Below are positions 41,583-50,223 of a stretch of DNA of 64,000 nucleotides, piece after piece. Each line of letters starts with the position of its first letter. Positions within the stretch are counted from its first letter, which is position 1. The translations under genes and the position numbers were made by a program. The notes under the pieces are model-generated. The model did not search any database and had not been told where the DNA came from. It saw only the letters and a list, made by a program, of their open reading frames with translations. The stretch is from an uncultured Olsenella sp. (GTDB lineage: Bacteria; Actinomycetota; Coriobacteriia; Coriobacteriales; Atopobiaceae), in NCBI GenBank assembly GCA_900314495.1, contig OMVJ01000009.1, positions 47,079-111,078 on the forward strand, read 5' to 3'.

Positions 41583-43556
41583 CTACATGAGCTTGGTTAC
41601 GTTCTTGGCAAACTCCACCGGGTCGCCGATGGGCAGGCCCTGCACCAGCAGCGCCTGGTCATACAGGATGCTGCCGTAGAGCTTGAGCTTCTCCTCGTCG
41701 TCCTTGGCGGCCTGCAGCTTGCCGAAGACGGGGTGCTTGGGGTTGAGCATGAGCACGCGCTGGGCCTTGGGGGCATCCTCCGGCGCACCGGGCTGCTCCG
41801 CCAGGCGACGCTCCATGTCCAGCGAGAGCGGGCCCTCGGAGGAGACGGTGGCCGGCGTGTCCTCGTCAAGCGAGGCGGCCACCTTCACGTCCGTCACCTT
41901 GCCGTCCAGGTCGTCCTTGAGGGAGGCCAGCAGGTCCTTGTTGTCCTCGTTGGCCTGCTCGGCGGCCTTCTTCTCGTCCTCCGTGGCAAGGTCAAGGTTG
42001 GCGTCGGAGACGTTGGCCAGGTCTATGTCGCGCGCGTCGGTGCCCTTGTGCTCGGAGTCGCCGGCCACGGCGTCCACGTGGTAGCTGCGCATGAACTGGA
42101 ACATGAACTCGTCCACGTCCTCCGTGCAGACCAGCACGTCATAGCCGTGGGCAAGCGCGCCCTTGACGGCGGGCGTCTGGGCAACCAGCTCGCGCGACTC
42201 GCCAGAGGCGTAGTAGATCTTGTCCTGCGCCTCGGGCATGGCGTCAACGTACTCCTTGAACGTGACAAGCTTCTGCTCCTTGGCGGACCAGAAGAGCAGG
42301 AGGTCCGCCAGGTCGGACGCCTTGGAGCCGTAGGAGCTGTAGATGCCAAACTTCAGGCCGCGGCCGAAGTTCTTGAAGAAGTCCTCGTACTTGCTACGGT
42401 CGTTCTTCAGCATGCGCTGCAGCTCGGAGTGGATGCGCTTCTCAACGTTGCGGGCAATGGCGCGCAGCTGGGAGTTCTGCTGCAGGGTCTCGCGCGAGAT
42501 GTTGAGCTTCACGTCCGGCGAGTCCACGATGCCGCGCACGAAGTTGTAGTAGTCGGGCAGCAGGTCGGAGCACTTCTCCTGAATCAGCACGTTGTCGGAG
42601 TAGAGGGCCAGGCCCTTCTCGTAGTCCTTGCTGTACAGGTCGAAGGGGGCCTGGCTGGGGACGAAGAGCAGGGCGTCGTAGGTGAGCGCGCCCTCCGTAT
42701 GGAAGCTGATGGTGCGCGCCGGGTCCGCCCAGTCGTGGAAGGTGGACTTGTAGAACTCGTTGTAGTCCGCGTCCTCCACCTCGGAGCGCTGCTTCTGCCA
42801 GATGGGCTTCATGGAGTTGACGGTCTCAAGCTCCTGGTAGTCCTCGTACTCGGGCTTGTAGTCGTCGCCCGCGTCCTCCGGCTTGGGCTTCTGGCGGCTC
42901 TTGGTCACCATCATCTGCACGGGGTGACGCACGTAGTTGGAGTACTTGCGCACAAGGTCCTTGAGGCCCCACTCGCTCAGGAACTGGTCCGTGTTGTCGT
43001 TCTCCGTGGACTCGCGCAGGTACAGCACGACGTCCGTGCCGTGGTCGCCCTGGCCGTCGCGCTCGCCGGGCTGGGCCGGGTCAATGCTGTAGCCCTCCAG
43101 GCCGTCGGACTCCCAGGCAAAGGCCTGGTCCGCGCCATACTTGCGGCTCACCACGCGCACGCGGTCCGACACCATGAAGGCGGAGTAGAAGCCCACGCCA
43201 AACTGGCCGATGATGTCCACGTCCTTGCCCTGGTGCTCCGCGTTGGCCTCCTTGAAGGCCTGGGAGCCGGAGTGGGCGATGGTGCCCAGGTTCTGGTCAA
43301 GCTCCTCCTCCGTCATGCCAATGCCGTTGTCGCTCACGGTGATGGTGCGCGCGTCCTTGTCAAACGAGAGGCTGATGGCAAGCGAGTCCTGGTCAACCTT
43401 GACGTCCGGGTTGGTCAGGCTCTCGAACTGCAGCTTGTCGATGGCGTCCGACGCGTTGGAGATGAGCTCGCGCAGGAAGATCTCCTTGTTGGTGTAGATG
43501 GAGTTGATCATGAGGCTGAGGAGCTTCTTGCTCTCCGTCTTGAACTGCTGCTGCAT
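41583..43556 (-). CDS. htpG: Molecular chaperone HtpG (Hsp90 family)
   Basis: This 657-aa Hsp90 has the N-terminal ATP-binding GHKL motifs (ELISNASDAIDK, DNGIGMT, GQFGVGFYSAFMV), the middle domain with LNISRETLQQN and the C-terminal dimerisation region. The length suits bacterial HtpG, slightly longer owing to acidic insertions (about 480-540). ATG 43556 follows AGGGAAG. Monocistronic, with a palindromic operator upstream and its own terminator. Confidence 0.96.
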   Translation of the reverse strand: MQQQFKTESKKLLSLMINSIYTNKEIFLRELISNASDAIDKLQFESLTNPDVKVDQDSLAISLSFDKDARTITVSDNGIGMTEEELDQNLGTIAHSGSQAFKEANAEHQGKDVDIIGQFGVGFYSAFMVSDRVRVVSRKYGADQAFAWESDGLEGYSIDPAQPGERDGQGDHGTDVVLYLRESTENDNTDQFLSEWGLKDLVRKYSNYVRHPVQMMVTKSRQKPKPEDAGDDYKPEYEDYQELETVNSMKPIWQKQRSEVEDADYNEFYKSTFHDWADPARTISFHTEGALTYDALLFVPSQAPFDLYSKDYEKGLALYSDNVLIQEKCSDLLPDYYNFVRGIVDSPDVKLNISRETLQQNSQLRAIARNVEKRIHSELQRMLKNDRSKYEDFFKNFGRGLKFGIYSSYGSKASDLADLLLFWSAKEQKLVTFKEYVDAMPEAQDKIYYASGESRELVAQTPAVKGALAHGYDVLVCTEDVDEFMFQFMRSYHVDAVAGDSEHKGTDARDIDLANVSDANLDLATEDEKKAAEQANEDNKDLLASLKDDLDGKVTDVKVAASLDEDTPATVSSEGPLSLDMERRLAEQPGAPEDAPKAQRVLMLNPKHPVFGKLQAAKDDEEKLKLYGSILYDQALLVQGLPIGDPVEFAKNVTKLM

Positions 43557-43609
43557 GTGCAGGACTTCCCTTCTTAGGTTGCCGGCGCGGACGCCAGGCT
43601 TTGGTCAAC

Positions 43610-43627
43610 GTGGGTATACATACCCAC
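43610..43627 (-). promoter_or_regulatory. Palindromic operator in the htpG promoter region
   Basis: GTGGGTAT-N2-ATACCCAC (8-bp arms) lies 54-71 bp before the htpG start. A possible -10 TATAGC lies just upstream of it on the minus strand, so the site would cover the transcription start. It matches neither CIRCE (HrcA) nor HAIR (HspR) consensus. Confidence 0.5.
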
Positions 43628-43833
43628 CAGGGGCCGCGCTATACCCCGCATGCAGAGAAAATCTATGCCGTTGGCGCTTAGATTTGGCGCCGTGACTCCC
43701 ACCCGCCACAAGGCCACGATTGGCGAGTTGTCCCAGATTACGGGCAACGGAAGGCGCCCGCGTGGGCATAATGGGTCAAACCAAGTGAATGCGGACCGGT
43801 GGAGGCCGGTTCCCGCCAAAGAGGGAGGCTGCC

Positions 43834-44202
43834 ATGAGCGCAGAGGACGACTTCACCACGCTGGACGAAGAGGGCCTTGACTTCACGGTGATCAACTCCG
43901 AGGGCGAGACCGTGGAATACCAGGCGCTCTTCACCTTCGAGTCCGAGGACACGGGCAAGAGCTACATTGCCTACACGGACAACGCCGCGGACGAGAACGG
44001 CGACATAGAGGTCTTTGCCGCCACCTACGACCCCTCCACCTTTGACGCGCTGGTTGCCGCGGGCACCCCCGTGGAGCTGGCGGAGATTGAGACGGACGAC
44101 GAGTGGGAGCTGGTCGAGGACCTGCTTGACGAGTACAACGAACTCCAAGAGGCCTACGACGGCGACGACGAGGAGGACGAAGACGAAGAGGATTCCGAGT
44201 AG
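43834..44202 (+). CDS. DUF1292 family protein
   Basis: This 122-aa very acidic protein (C-terminal run of Asp/Glu) has the DUF1292 core: FTVINSEGETVEYQALFTFESEDTGKSYIAYTD. The function of the family is unknown; such genes often sit near RNA or cell-division genes in Gram-positive bacteria. ATG 43834 follows GAGGGAGG. Divergent from htpG, followed by a terminator. Confidence 0.85.
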   Translation: MSAEDDFTTLDEEGLDFTVINSEGETVEYQALFTFESEDTGKSYIAYTDNAADENGDIEVFAATYDPSTFDALVAAGTPVELAEIETDDEWELVEDLLDEYNELQEAYDGDDEEDEDEEDSE

Positions 44203-44267
44203 GCCCCGCCTGCCGACGTGCCCCTCACGCCCACCGAGCATTACGTTCGCGTAAAAACACGACTTCA

Positions 44268-44310
44268 GCGCCGCGCCCACAAGACTTGATGGGCACGGCG
44301 CAGCTTTCTT
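44268..44310 (+). terminator. Terminator after the DUF1292 gene
   Basis: GCGCCG(C)GCCCA pairs with TGGGC(A)CGGCGC (44268-44301), followed by AGCTTTCTT. It separates the DUF1292 gene from pfkA. Confidence 0.65.
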
Positions 44311-44395
44311 GTGCCAAACTTGCACATGGCTGATGCCTTTTCGTGCGTAGGCATGCAACGGGCGTGCGCTCGCACAAGACCGAGAGGGGATTATC

Positions 44396-45481
44396 GTGCT
44401 GAGGATTGGACTTCTCACCAGCGGCGGCGACTGCCAGGCGCTCAACGCAACCATGCGCGGCATCGTGAAGACCGTGCTCCACAACGCCAAGGAGCCCGTG
44501 GAGATCTACGGCTTCGAGGACGGCTACCAGGGCCTCATCTACGGCCGCTTCCGCACCATGACGTGGGACGACTTCTCGGGCGTGCTGACGCAGGGCGGCA
44601 CCATCCTGGGCACCAGCCGCACCCCCTTCAAGCTGCTGGACACCCCCGAGGCCGACGGCGTAGACAAGGTCTCCGCCATGAAGCAGACCTACCACAAGCT
44701 GCAGCTTGACTGCCTCTTCATGCTGGGCGGCAACGGCTCCACCAAGACCGCCAACCGCCTGCGCGAGGAGGGCCTCACCGTCATCGCCCTGCCCAAGACC
44801 ATCGACAACGACACCTGGGGCACCGACATCACCTTCGGCTTCACCAGCGCCATCGACGTGGCAACCCGCTACCTGGACGAGATCAAGACCACCGCTAGCT
44901 CCCACGGCCGCGTCTTCGTGGTGGAGATCATGGGTCACAAGGTTGGCTGGATCCCCCTGTACGCAGGCGTCGCCGGCGGTGCCGACGTCATCCTCCTGCC
45001 CGAGATTCCCTACGACATGGACAACGTGGTCAAGGCCATCGAGCAGCGCGACGCCGACGGCGGCCGCTTTGCCATCGTGGCAGTGGCCGAGGGCGCAATC
45101 TCCAAGGAGGAGGCCGCCCTGCCCAAGAAGGAGTACAAGAAGCTGGTGGCCAAGCGCGCCGAGAAGTACCCCTCCGTCGCCTACGAGATCGCGAACGAGA
45201 TTGCCTCCAGGACCGGCCGCGAGGTTCGCGTGGGCATTCCCGGCCACACCCAGCGCGGTGGCCGTCCCGACGCCCAGGACCGCATCTTCGCGACGCAGTG
45301 CGGCGTCGAGGCCGCGCGCGGCTTCCTGGCAGGCAAGTCCGGCTTCATGGTTGCCAAGGTCAACGGCAAGATGACGCGCGTGCCCCTGGAAGACGTTGCC
45401 GGCAAGCTCAAGTACGTTGACCCCAAGAGCGACCTGGTGCGCGAGGCCAAGCTCCTGGGCATCAGCTTCGGCGACGAGTAG
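44396..45481 (+). CDS. pfkA: 6-phosphofructokinase
   Basis: This 361-aa enzyme phosphorylates fructose 6-phosphate in glycolysis. GGNGS at 111-115 has Gly at the position that favours ATP (PPi enzymes have Asp), whereas PKTIDND at 133-139 has the Lys typical of PPi-type and long actinobacterial enzymes. ATP use is therefore likely but not certain. MGHKVGW and PGHTQRGG are intact. GTG start at 44396 is supported by GAGAGGGG. Monocistronic. Confidence 0.93.
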   Translation: MLRIGLLTSGGDCQALNATMRGIVKTVLHNAKEPVEIYGFEDGYQGLIYGRFRTMTWDDFSGVLTQGGTILGTSRTPFKLLDTPEADGVDKVSAMKQTYHKLQLDCLFMLGGNGSTKTANRLREEGLTVIALPKTIDNDTWGTDITFGFTSAIDVATRYLDEIKTTASSHGRVFVVEIMGHKVGWIPLYAGVAGGADVILLPEIPYDMDNVVKAIEQRDADGGRFAIVAVAEGAISKEEAALPKKEYKKLVAKRAEKYPSVAYEIANEIASRTGREVRVGIPGHTQRGGRPDAQDRIFATQCGVEAARGFLAGKSGFMVAKVNGKMTRVPLEDVAGKLKYVDPKSDLVREAKLLGISFGDE

Positions 45482-45507
45482 CGCTACGTCACAGCGGAGG
45501 GTGCCGC

Positions 45508-45575
45508 ACCCGTGAGGCTGCCCCGCCCGTGAGGCTTTCCCACTCGTAAGGCTTTCCCACTCGCAAGGCTACCCC
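45508..45575. repeat. Four tandem 17-bp repeats
   Basis: Four head-to-tail units of pattern (A/G)C(C/T)CGYRAGGCTTTCCC, each exactly 17 bp, lie 27 bp after the pfkA stop and run into the following palindrome. They are non-coding. Confidence 0.7.
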
Positions 45576-45612
45576 ACAACCGGCTAGCTTCGGTTGTGGG
45601 GTAATTCATTTA
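45570..45612 (+). terminator. pfkA terminator formed by a family B palindrome
   Basis: TACCCCACAACCG pairs with CGGTTGTGGGGTA (13 bp, loop GCTAGCTT), followed by ATTCATTT on the plus strand. It probably terminates pfkA. Confidence 0.6.
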
Positions 45613-45660
45613 TCGAATCAAATTACCAATCTACCTGCACGTTCTTCTTACATTGTGTTT

Positions 45661-45694
45661 CACCCCACAACCGAACGCGTTCGGTTGTGGGGTG
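45661..45694 (-). repeat. Family B palindrome, 34 bp, perfect with no loop
   Basis: A 17-base arm beginning CACCCCACAACCGAACG is followed immediately by its exact complement. It lies 38 bp beyond the aminopeptidase stop codon (45732) and faces the pfkA terminator from the other side; it may end the minus-strand transcript. Confidence 0.7.
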
Positions 45695-45731
45695 GGCAGA
45701 GACGTGCAGGGTCTCATTTGGCAGCGTCCGA

Positions 45732-47081
45732 TCACCCCAACGCAACAGATTCCCCGTCGCCAAGCCTGACGTCCGTCTCGAAGAAGGCCGAGAGCGCCCG
45801 AATGCCCCACGCGGTGTCCCGCGTACCCGCCGTCTCGTACGCGGAGTGCATGGCAAGCTGCGGCAGCCCCACGTCCACGGCGTGCAGGCTGACCTGCGCG
45901 GCAGAGAGGTTGCCCAAGGTCGAGCCGCCGGCCGAGTCGCTGCGGTTGGCGAAGGCCTGCACCGGAACGCCCGCGCGTCGGCACAGCTCGCAGAAGACCG
46001 CCCGGCTGAAGGCGTCCGTGGTGTACTTCTGGTTGGCCGCCTCCTTCACCACCACTCCCCTGTTGAGCTGCGGCGCATTTACCTCGTCGGTCTTCTCGGG
46101 GTGGTTGGGGTGAACCGCGTGGGCGTTGTCGCAGCTGACCAGGAAGGAGCGGGCGACCGCCCGGCGGTACTCGTCCGCGGTCTTGCCCAGGGCGGAGCTG
46201 ATGCGCTCCAGCACGTCGCGCAGGAAGGTGGACTTGGCGCCCTGCATGCTGCCAGAGCCAACCTCCTCGTTGTCGAAGAGGGCGCAGACGCTCACATGGC
46301 CCTCGCACCCGCTGGCCACAAGTGCCTTCAGCGCAGCGAAGGCGCACTGCAGGTCGTCCAGCTTGGGGGCGGAGACGAACTCGTCGCGCCAGCCCCAGAT
46401 GCTGGCGGGCTGATGGTTGGCCAGGTACATGTCGCGCGCAACAAGCTGCGAGGGCTCCACACCCGCCGCCTCCGCCACCATGGCGTCGAAGGCACCCGCG
46501 TGCAGCGCACCGGCCGAGAAGAGCGGGCACAGGTCCACCTGCTTGTTGTAGGCGTAGCCCTCGTTGACGCGGCGGTTGAAGTGGATGGCCACGTTGGGAA
46601 TGAGCAGCACGTCCTTTTGGATGTTGACCAGGCGGCTCTCCAGCCGGTCGCCGTCGCGCACGATGGCCCGCCCCGCCACGCCGAGCGGCCGGTCGAACCA
46701 CGTGGAGTCTATCATGCCGCCGTAGCCCTCCACGTCCAGCCGCAGGTACTCTCGGGGACCGGCCAACTCCGGAACCGCCTTGACCTTGAAGGTCGGGGAG
46801 TCCGTGTGCGCAGCGGCAATCTGGAAGTGATAGTCGTCCAGCCGCCGGCCCACGCGCCAGGCAACCAGGCTGGACCCGTTGCGCACCGTGTAGTAGGCGC
46901 CACCGAGCCCCATGCGCCAGGGCTCGCCCTCCGGCAGGTACGAGAAGCCCGCCCCATCCAGCATGCACCGCGCCGTTGCCACCGCGTGGAACATGCTGGG
47001 GCTCTGCCGAATGAACTCGACGAGCTCCGCGGTGACCTCAAGGTCCTGTGCACTCGGCGCTGCCACGCTAGCGTCTGTCAT
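45732..47081 (-). CDS. M18 family aminopeptidase
   Basis: This 449-aa cytoplasmic metallo-aminopeptidase has the M18 motifs AAHTDSPTFKVK (metal His and Asp), FDNEEVGSGSMQGA (catalytic and metal Glu), SCDNAHAVHPNHPEK and a late His in AMHSAYETAG. The family prefers acidic N-terminal residues (aspartyl aminopeptidase type). ATG 47081 follows AAAGGAGGAG; the gene overlaps the antiporter gene by 14 nt, so they are likely co-transcribed. Confidence 0.92.
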   Translation of the reverse strand: MTDASVAAPSAQDLEVTAELVEFIRQSPSMFHAVATARCMLDGAGFSYLPEGEPWRMGLGGAYYTVRNGSSLVAWRVGRRLDDYHFQIAAAHTDSPTFKVKAVPELAGPREYLRLDVEGYGGMIDSTWFDRPLGVAGRAIVRDGDRLESRLVNIQKDVLLIPNVAIHFNRRVNEGYAYNKQVDLCPLFSAGALHAGAFDAMVAEAAGVEPSQLVARDMYLANHQPASIWGWRDEFVSAPKLDDLQCAFAALKALVASGCEGHVSVCALFDNEEVGSGSMQGAKSTFLRDVLERISSALGKTADEYRRAVARSFLVSCDNAHAVHPNHPEKTDEVNAPQLNRGVVVKEAANQKYTTDAFSRAVFCELCRRAGVPVQAFANRSDSAGGSTLGNLSAAQVSLHAVDVGLPQLAMHSAYETAGTRDTAWGIRALSAFFETDVRLGDGESVALG

Positions 47082-48597
47082 TCTCAATCTCCTCCTTTGC
47101 TGGGCCCTCGCCAGCGGAATCCTTGGGTTCGTGCGGCTGCTGTTGCGGCTGCTGCTCCTGCGGCCGCGGCTGCTCCTGGGACTGCGATGAGACAGAAGGT
47201 GCGTCCCCTTGTCTCACTTGCGATGAGACGGGAGAACCGTCCCCCTGTCTCACGCCCTCGGCGGCAAGGTAGTCCGCGGAGGAGTACTCCGGCTCCGCAC
47301 CGTGCTTGTGCCTGTGGCGCTGGAAGCGGGCCTCCTCCGCCCTGAACCCGCGCCTGTGCCGCTCCACGACCTCACGCAGGGGCGCCTGGCCAGAGGTGAG
47401 CTCGCGCGCCGCCTCAAGCGGGTGCACCTCCGCCGTCACGCGCACGAAGCTGGTGACCACGGGAATGAGCAGCACCGTGATGGCGCCCGCTGTCACCAGC
47501 ACGGACGCGGTGGCAGGGGTCATTGTCCCAGAGCCAACGGCCACGTTGGTCACCGCCACGATCACGGGCAGCGCCATCGTGCAGTACGCGGAGGTGGAGA
47601 AGACCTCCTGCCAGCTCATGGACCGCGTGTCACGCCCCACCTTCAGGGAGGCGGCAACGACGACGCCCCGCACCAGCACGAGCAGGCCGATGAAGCCGAC
47701 GAGCAGCCCGAAGTTGGAGAACGCCGCGCCCAGCTGGATGCCCGCCCCGGACACTACGAAGAAGACAGGGATGAGCAGGCCGTTCCCCATGCCCTGCAGC
47801 TTGGACTCCAGCCCGTCGTTCTGCCCGACGAAGGCCCGCAGGATGAAGCCCGCCACGAAGGCGCCCAGCACCACGTCCAGCTGGAAGGTGGTGGCAATGC
47901 CCACAAGCAGAAGGAGCAGGAACACCACGATGCGCAGCAGAGGCTGGGAGCCAGACCAGGCGTTCTCACTGAGGAAGGCCTCGAACCGCCGGGCGAAGCG
48001 CGGAAAGACGCTGGGGAACCGCAGTATGAGCACGCAGGCCATCACAAATAGGAAGAGCACGGCCAGGGCCCTGCCCGTGGTGTGCGTGGACAGCAGGATG
48101 GACATGGAGATGACGGGCAAAAGCTCCCCGTAGGCACCATAAATCGTAACGACCTTGCCCACGCGCGTGGCCAGCAGGCCACGGTCGCGCATGATGGGGG
48201 CGAGCGTGCCATAGGCCGTGGTCGTGAGGGCTATGGCAAACGCCAGCCCCGCCTGGCCGGAGAACCTGCTCGCCAGCACGGTGTTCACCAGGACGATGCC
48301 AATGCACAGCGAGACGCCCCAGGAGGCCGCCGCCACCCCGCCCGTGCGCGACAGGAGGTCCCTGATGTCTATCTCGTACCCGGCATTGAGGAAGAGGAAG
48401 GCAAGGCCAAGCTCCGAGATGGCCCTCACCGCCTCCCCGGAGGTGTCTATGACCCCAAGCATGTTGGGGCCCAGCACGGCACCCGCGAACACCAGGAAGA
48501 CGACCTCCGGAATGGGCTTGCCGGGAATGAGGCTGGCCACGTACGGGCTGAGGGACGCCACGAACATGATTATGGCCAGGGTGACGAACGTTCCCAA
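47068..48597 (-). CDS. CPA2-type cation/proton antiporter
   Basis: This 509-aa protein has 12-13 predicted membrane helices over residues 1-385, with GKPIPEVVFLVFAGAVLGPN and LGLAFLFLNAGYEID typical of KefB/NapA-type Na+(K+)/H+ antiporters. No C-terminal RCK/TrkA-N domain follows; instead there is a hydrophilic tail (about 400-509) rich in Gln, Pro and charge. The tail contains a 12-residue duplication (VRQGDGSPVSSQ, VRQGDAPSVSSQ) encoded by two palindromic repeats. TTG start at 48597 with AAGGGAG upstream is the best available start. Confidence 0.85.
   Translation of the reverse strand: MGTFVTLAIIMFVASLSPYVASLIPGKPIPEVVFLVFAGAVLGPNMLGVIDTSGEAVRAISELGLAFLFLNAGYEIDIRDLLSRTGGVAAASWGVSLCIGIVLVNTVLASRFSGQAGLAFAIALTTTAYGTLAPIMRDRGLLATRVGKVVTIYGAYGELLPVISMSILLSTHTTGRALAVLFLFVMACVLILRFPSVFPRFARRFEAFLSENAWSGSQPLLRIVVFLLLLLVGIATTFQLDVVLGAFVAGFILRAFVGQNDGLESKLQGMGNGLLIPVFFVVSGAGIQLGAAFSNFGLLVGFIGLLVLVRGVVVAASLKVGRDTRSMSWQEVFSTSAYCTMALPVIVAVTNVAVGSGTMTPATASVLVTAGAITVLLIPVVTSFVRVTAEVHPLEAARELTSGQAPLREVVERHRRGFRAEEARFQRHRHKHGAEPEYSSADYLAAEGVRQGDGSPVSSQVRQGDAPSVSSQSQEQPRPQEQQPQQQPHEPKDSAGEGPAKEEIENDRR
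47188..47252. repeat. Pair of family A-like palindromes inside the antiporter coding sequence
   Basis: Two elements, TGAGAC...GTCTCA at 47188-47216 and 47224-47252, share the GGGGACG core of the family A repeats. They are 36 bp apart and so add 12 codons each in frame to the antiporter tail. Confidence 0.7.
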
Positions 48598-48909
48598 ACG
48601 CAGGCTCCCTTCTGTCCCGCAGACTCCAACGGCAGCCCCACGGGCCGCCAGGCTCGTGGGTTACAGTAATGTAGCCCGTCCGTGCCCCAAAGCCAACCAG
48701 CAGCCACGCCGCTCGGCCCGAGGGCGGGTGCCAGTCGAGCAGCGTTGGCTGCCGCAACACCTTGGCAACAAACCGTTATCGCGGCCGAAACCGTCCCGTT
48801 CGCATCTGTTTTCCCAGTGAAACGGATGTGCATTATTGGTTATCCAGAATAAAGGCGTCCGTATGTCTCTGTAAGAGCTGGAGTTAACACTCCTGGAGGG
48901 GGTGACGCC
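48598..48909. other. Divergent intergenic region, no gene
   Basis: This 312-bp region separates the antiporter (minus) and the ATP-grasp operon (plus). An inverted repeat GCATCTGTTT-N8-AAACGGATG (about 48802-48829) and an AT-rich stretch with TATCCAGAATAAAGG (48841-48856) probably contain the promoter of the plus-strand operon. No further gene is seen. Confidence 0.4.
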
Positions 48910-50223
48910 ATGTACGAAAACTTGGTCCAACATACGCCAAAGATCAACGAGCAGCTCGCGCGGTATGGCGTTAAGTTCGGGATCTACAAGAACGGGAAGT
49001 TCAACGAGAGGCTCTTCCCGTTCGACGCGATTCCGCGCGTCATAGACGCCGAGGCCTGGGCGCCGTTGGAGAAGGGCCTGGCGCAGCGCGTCGACGCGCT
49101 GAACGCGTACCTGCGTGACATCTATGGCGAGAAGCAGATCGTGAAGGACGGCATAGTGCCGGCCGAGTTCGCCTTCGCCTCGGCGGGCTACATGCCCGAG
49201 GTGGAGGGCATCATGCCGTCCAAGGGCATCTACAGCCACATTAGCGGCATAGACCTGGTGGAGGGCAAGGACAACGAGTGGTACGTCCTGGAGGACAACC
49301 TCCGCATCCCGTCCGGCGCCTCCTACCCCGCCGTGGCCCGCAGGCTTTGCCGCCGCTGCGACGCCGAGACCTTCCGCGAGGAGCCCATTCGCGACAACCG
49401 CAACTACGGCACGCTGCTTCGCGCGGTCATGGACAACGTGAACCTGGGCGGCATCAACGTGGTCCTCACTCCGGGCCGCTACAACGCCGCCTACTTCGAG
49501 CACACGTGGCTGGCCGAGCAGGCGGGCTGCGTCCTGGCAGAGCCCAACGAGCTCTTTGTTGAGAACGAGGTTCTCTACTACCGCGGTACGGGTGTAAACC
49601 AGCGCGTGGGCGCCGTCTACCGCCGCCTGTCCGACGAGTACCTGGACCCCCTGTGCTTCCTGCCGGAGTCCCTCATCGGAGTGCCCAACATCATGTCGGC
49701 CTACCGCGCCGGCAACGTGGCCATAGTCAACGCACCCGGCAACGGCGCGGCGGACGACAAGGGCATCTACTACTTCGTGCCCAAGATGGTGCAGTACTAC
49801 CTCAACGAGGAGCCCATCCTCAAGAACGCCCCCACCTACCTGCCCGTATACCCAGACGACATGGCCTACGTGCAGGACCACGCGGACACCCTGGTCATCA
49901 AGGAGGTCTCGGAGGCGGGTGGCTACGGCGTCGTCTTCGGCTCCAACCTGAGCCCGGAGGACCTGGAACTCTTCAAGAGGCGCATTCGCGAGGAGCCGCG
50001 CAACTACATTGCGCAGGAGGTCATCGACTTCATCTCCCTGCCCACCTACATCGGCGGAGAGATCGTGCCCCGCAAGGCGGACCTGCGCGCCTTCGTGCTG
50101 TCCGGCGACACCACGGTGGTGTGGCCCAGCGGCCTCACCCGCTACGCGCGCGAGGCGGACTCTTCCATCGTCAACTCTTCTCAGGGAGGAGGCTTCAAGG
50201 ACACATGGGTACTCTATCAATAA
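48910..50223 (+). CDS. Circularly permuted ATP-grasp protein (type 2)
   Basis: This 437-aa protein belongs to the circularly permuted ATP-grasp family (formerly DUF404/DUF407). Recognisable segments are GIYSHISGIDLVEGKDNEWYVLEDN, NAPGNGAADDKGIYYFVPKM, VIKEVSEAGGYGVVFG, YIAQEVIDFISLPT and KADLRAFVLSG, which include the lysine, glutamates and glycine loop for ATP and metal. It is known to occur with alpha-E and transglutaminase proteins in a predicted peptide-forming system (Iyer, Aravind and colleagues). It probably ligates amino acids or a short peptide to a carboxylate. A strong site (GGAGGGGG) precedes the ATG. Confidence 0.88.
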   Translation: MYENLVQHTPKINEQLARYGVKFGIYKNGKFNERLFPFDAIPRVIDAEAWAPLEKGLAQRVDALNAYLRDIYGEKQIVKDGIVPAEFAFASAGYMPEVEGIMPSKGIYSHISGIDLVEGKDNEWYVLEDNLRIPSGASYPAVARRLCRRCDAETFREEPIRDNRNYGTLLRAVMDNVNLGGINVVLTPGRYNAAYFEHTWLAEQAGCVLAEPNELFVENEVLYYRGTGVNQRVGAVYRRLSDEYLDPLCFLPESLIGVPNIMSAYRAGNVAIVNAPGNGAADDKGIYYFVPKMVQYYLNEEPILKNAPTYLPVYPDDMAYVQDHADTLVIKEVSEAGGYGVVFGSNLSPEDLELFKRRIREEPRNYIAQEVIDFISLPTYIGGEIVPRKADLRAFVLSGDTTVVWPSGLTRYAREADSSIVNSSQGGGFKDTWVLYQ

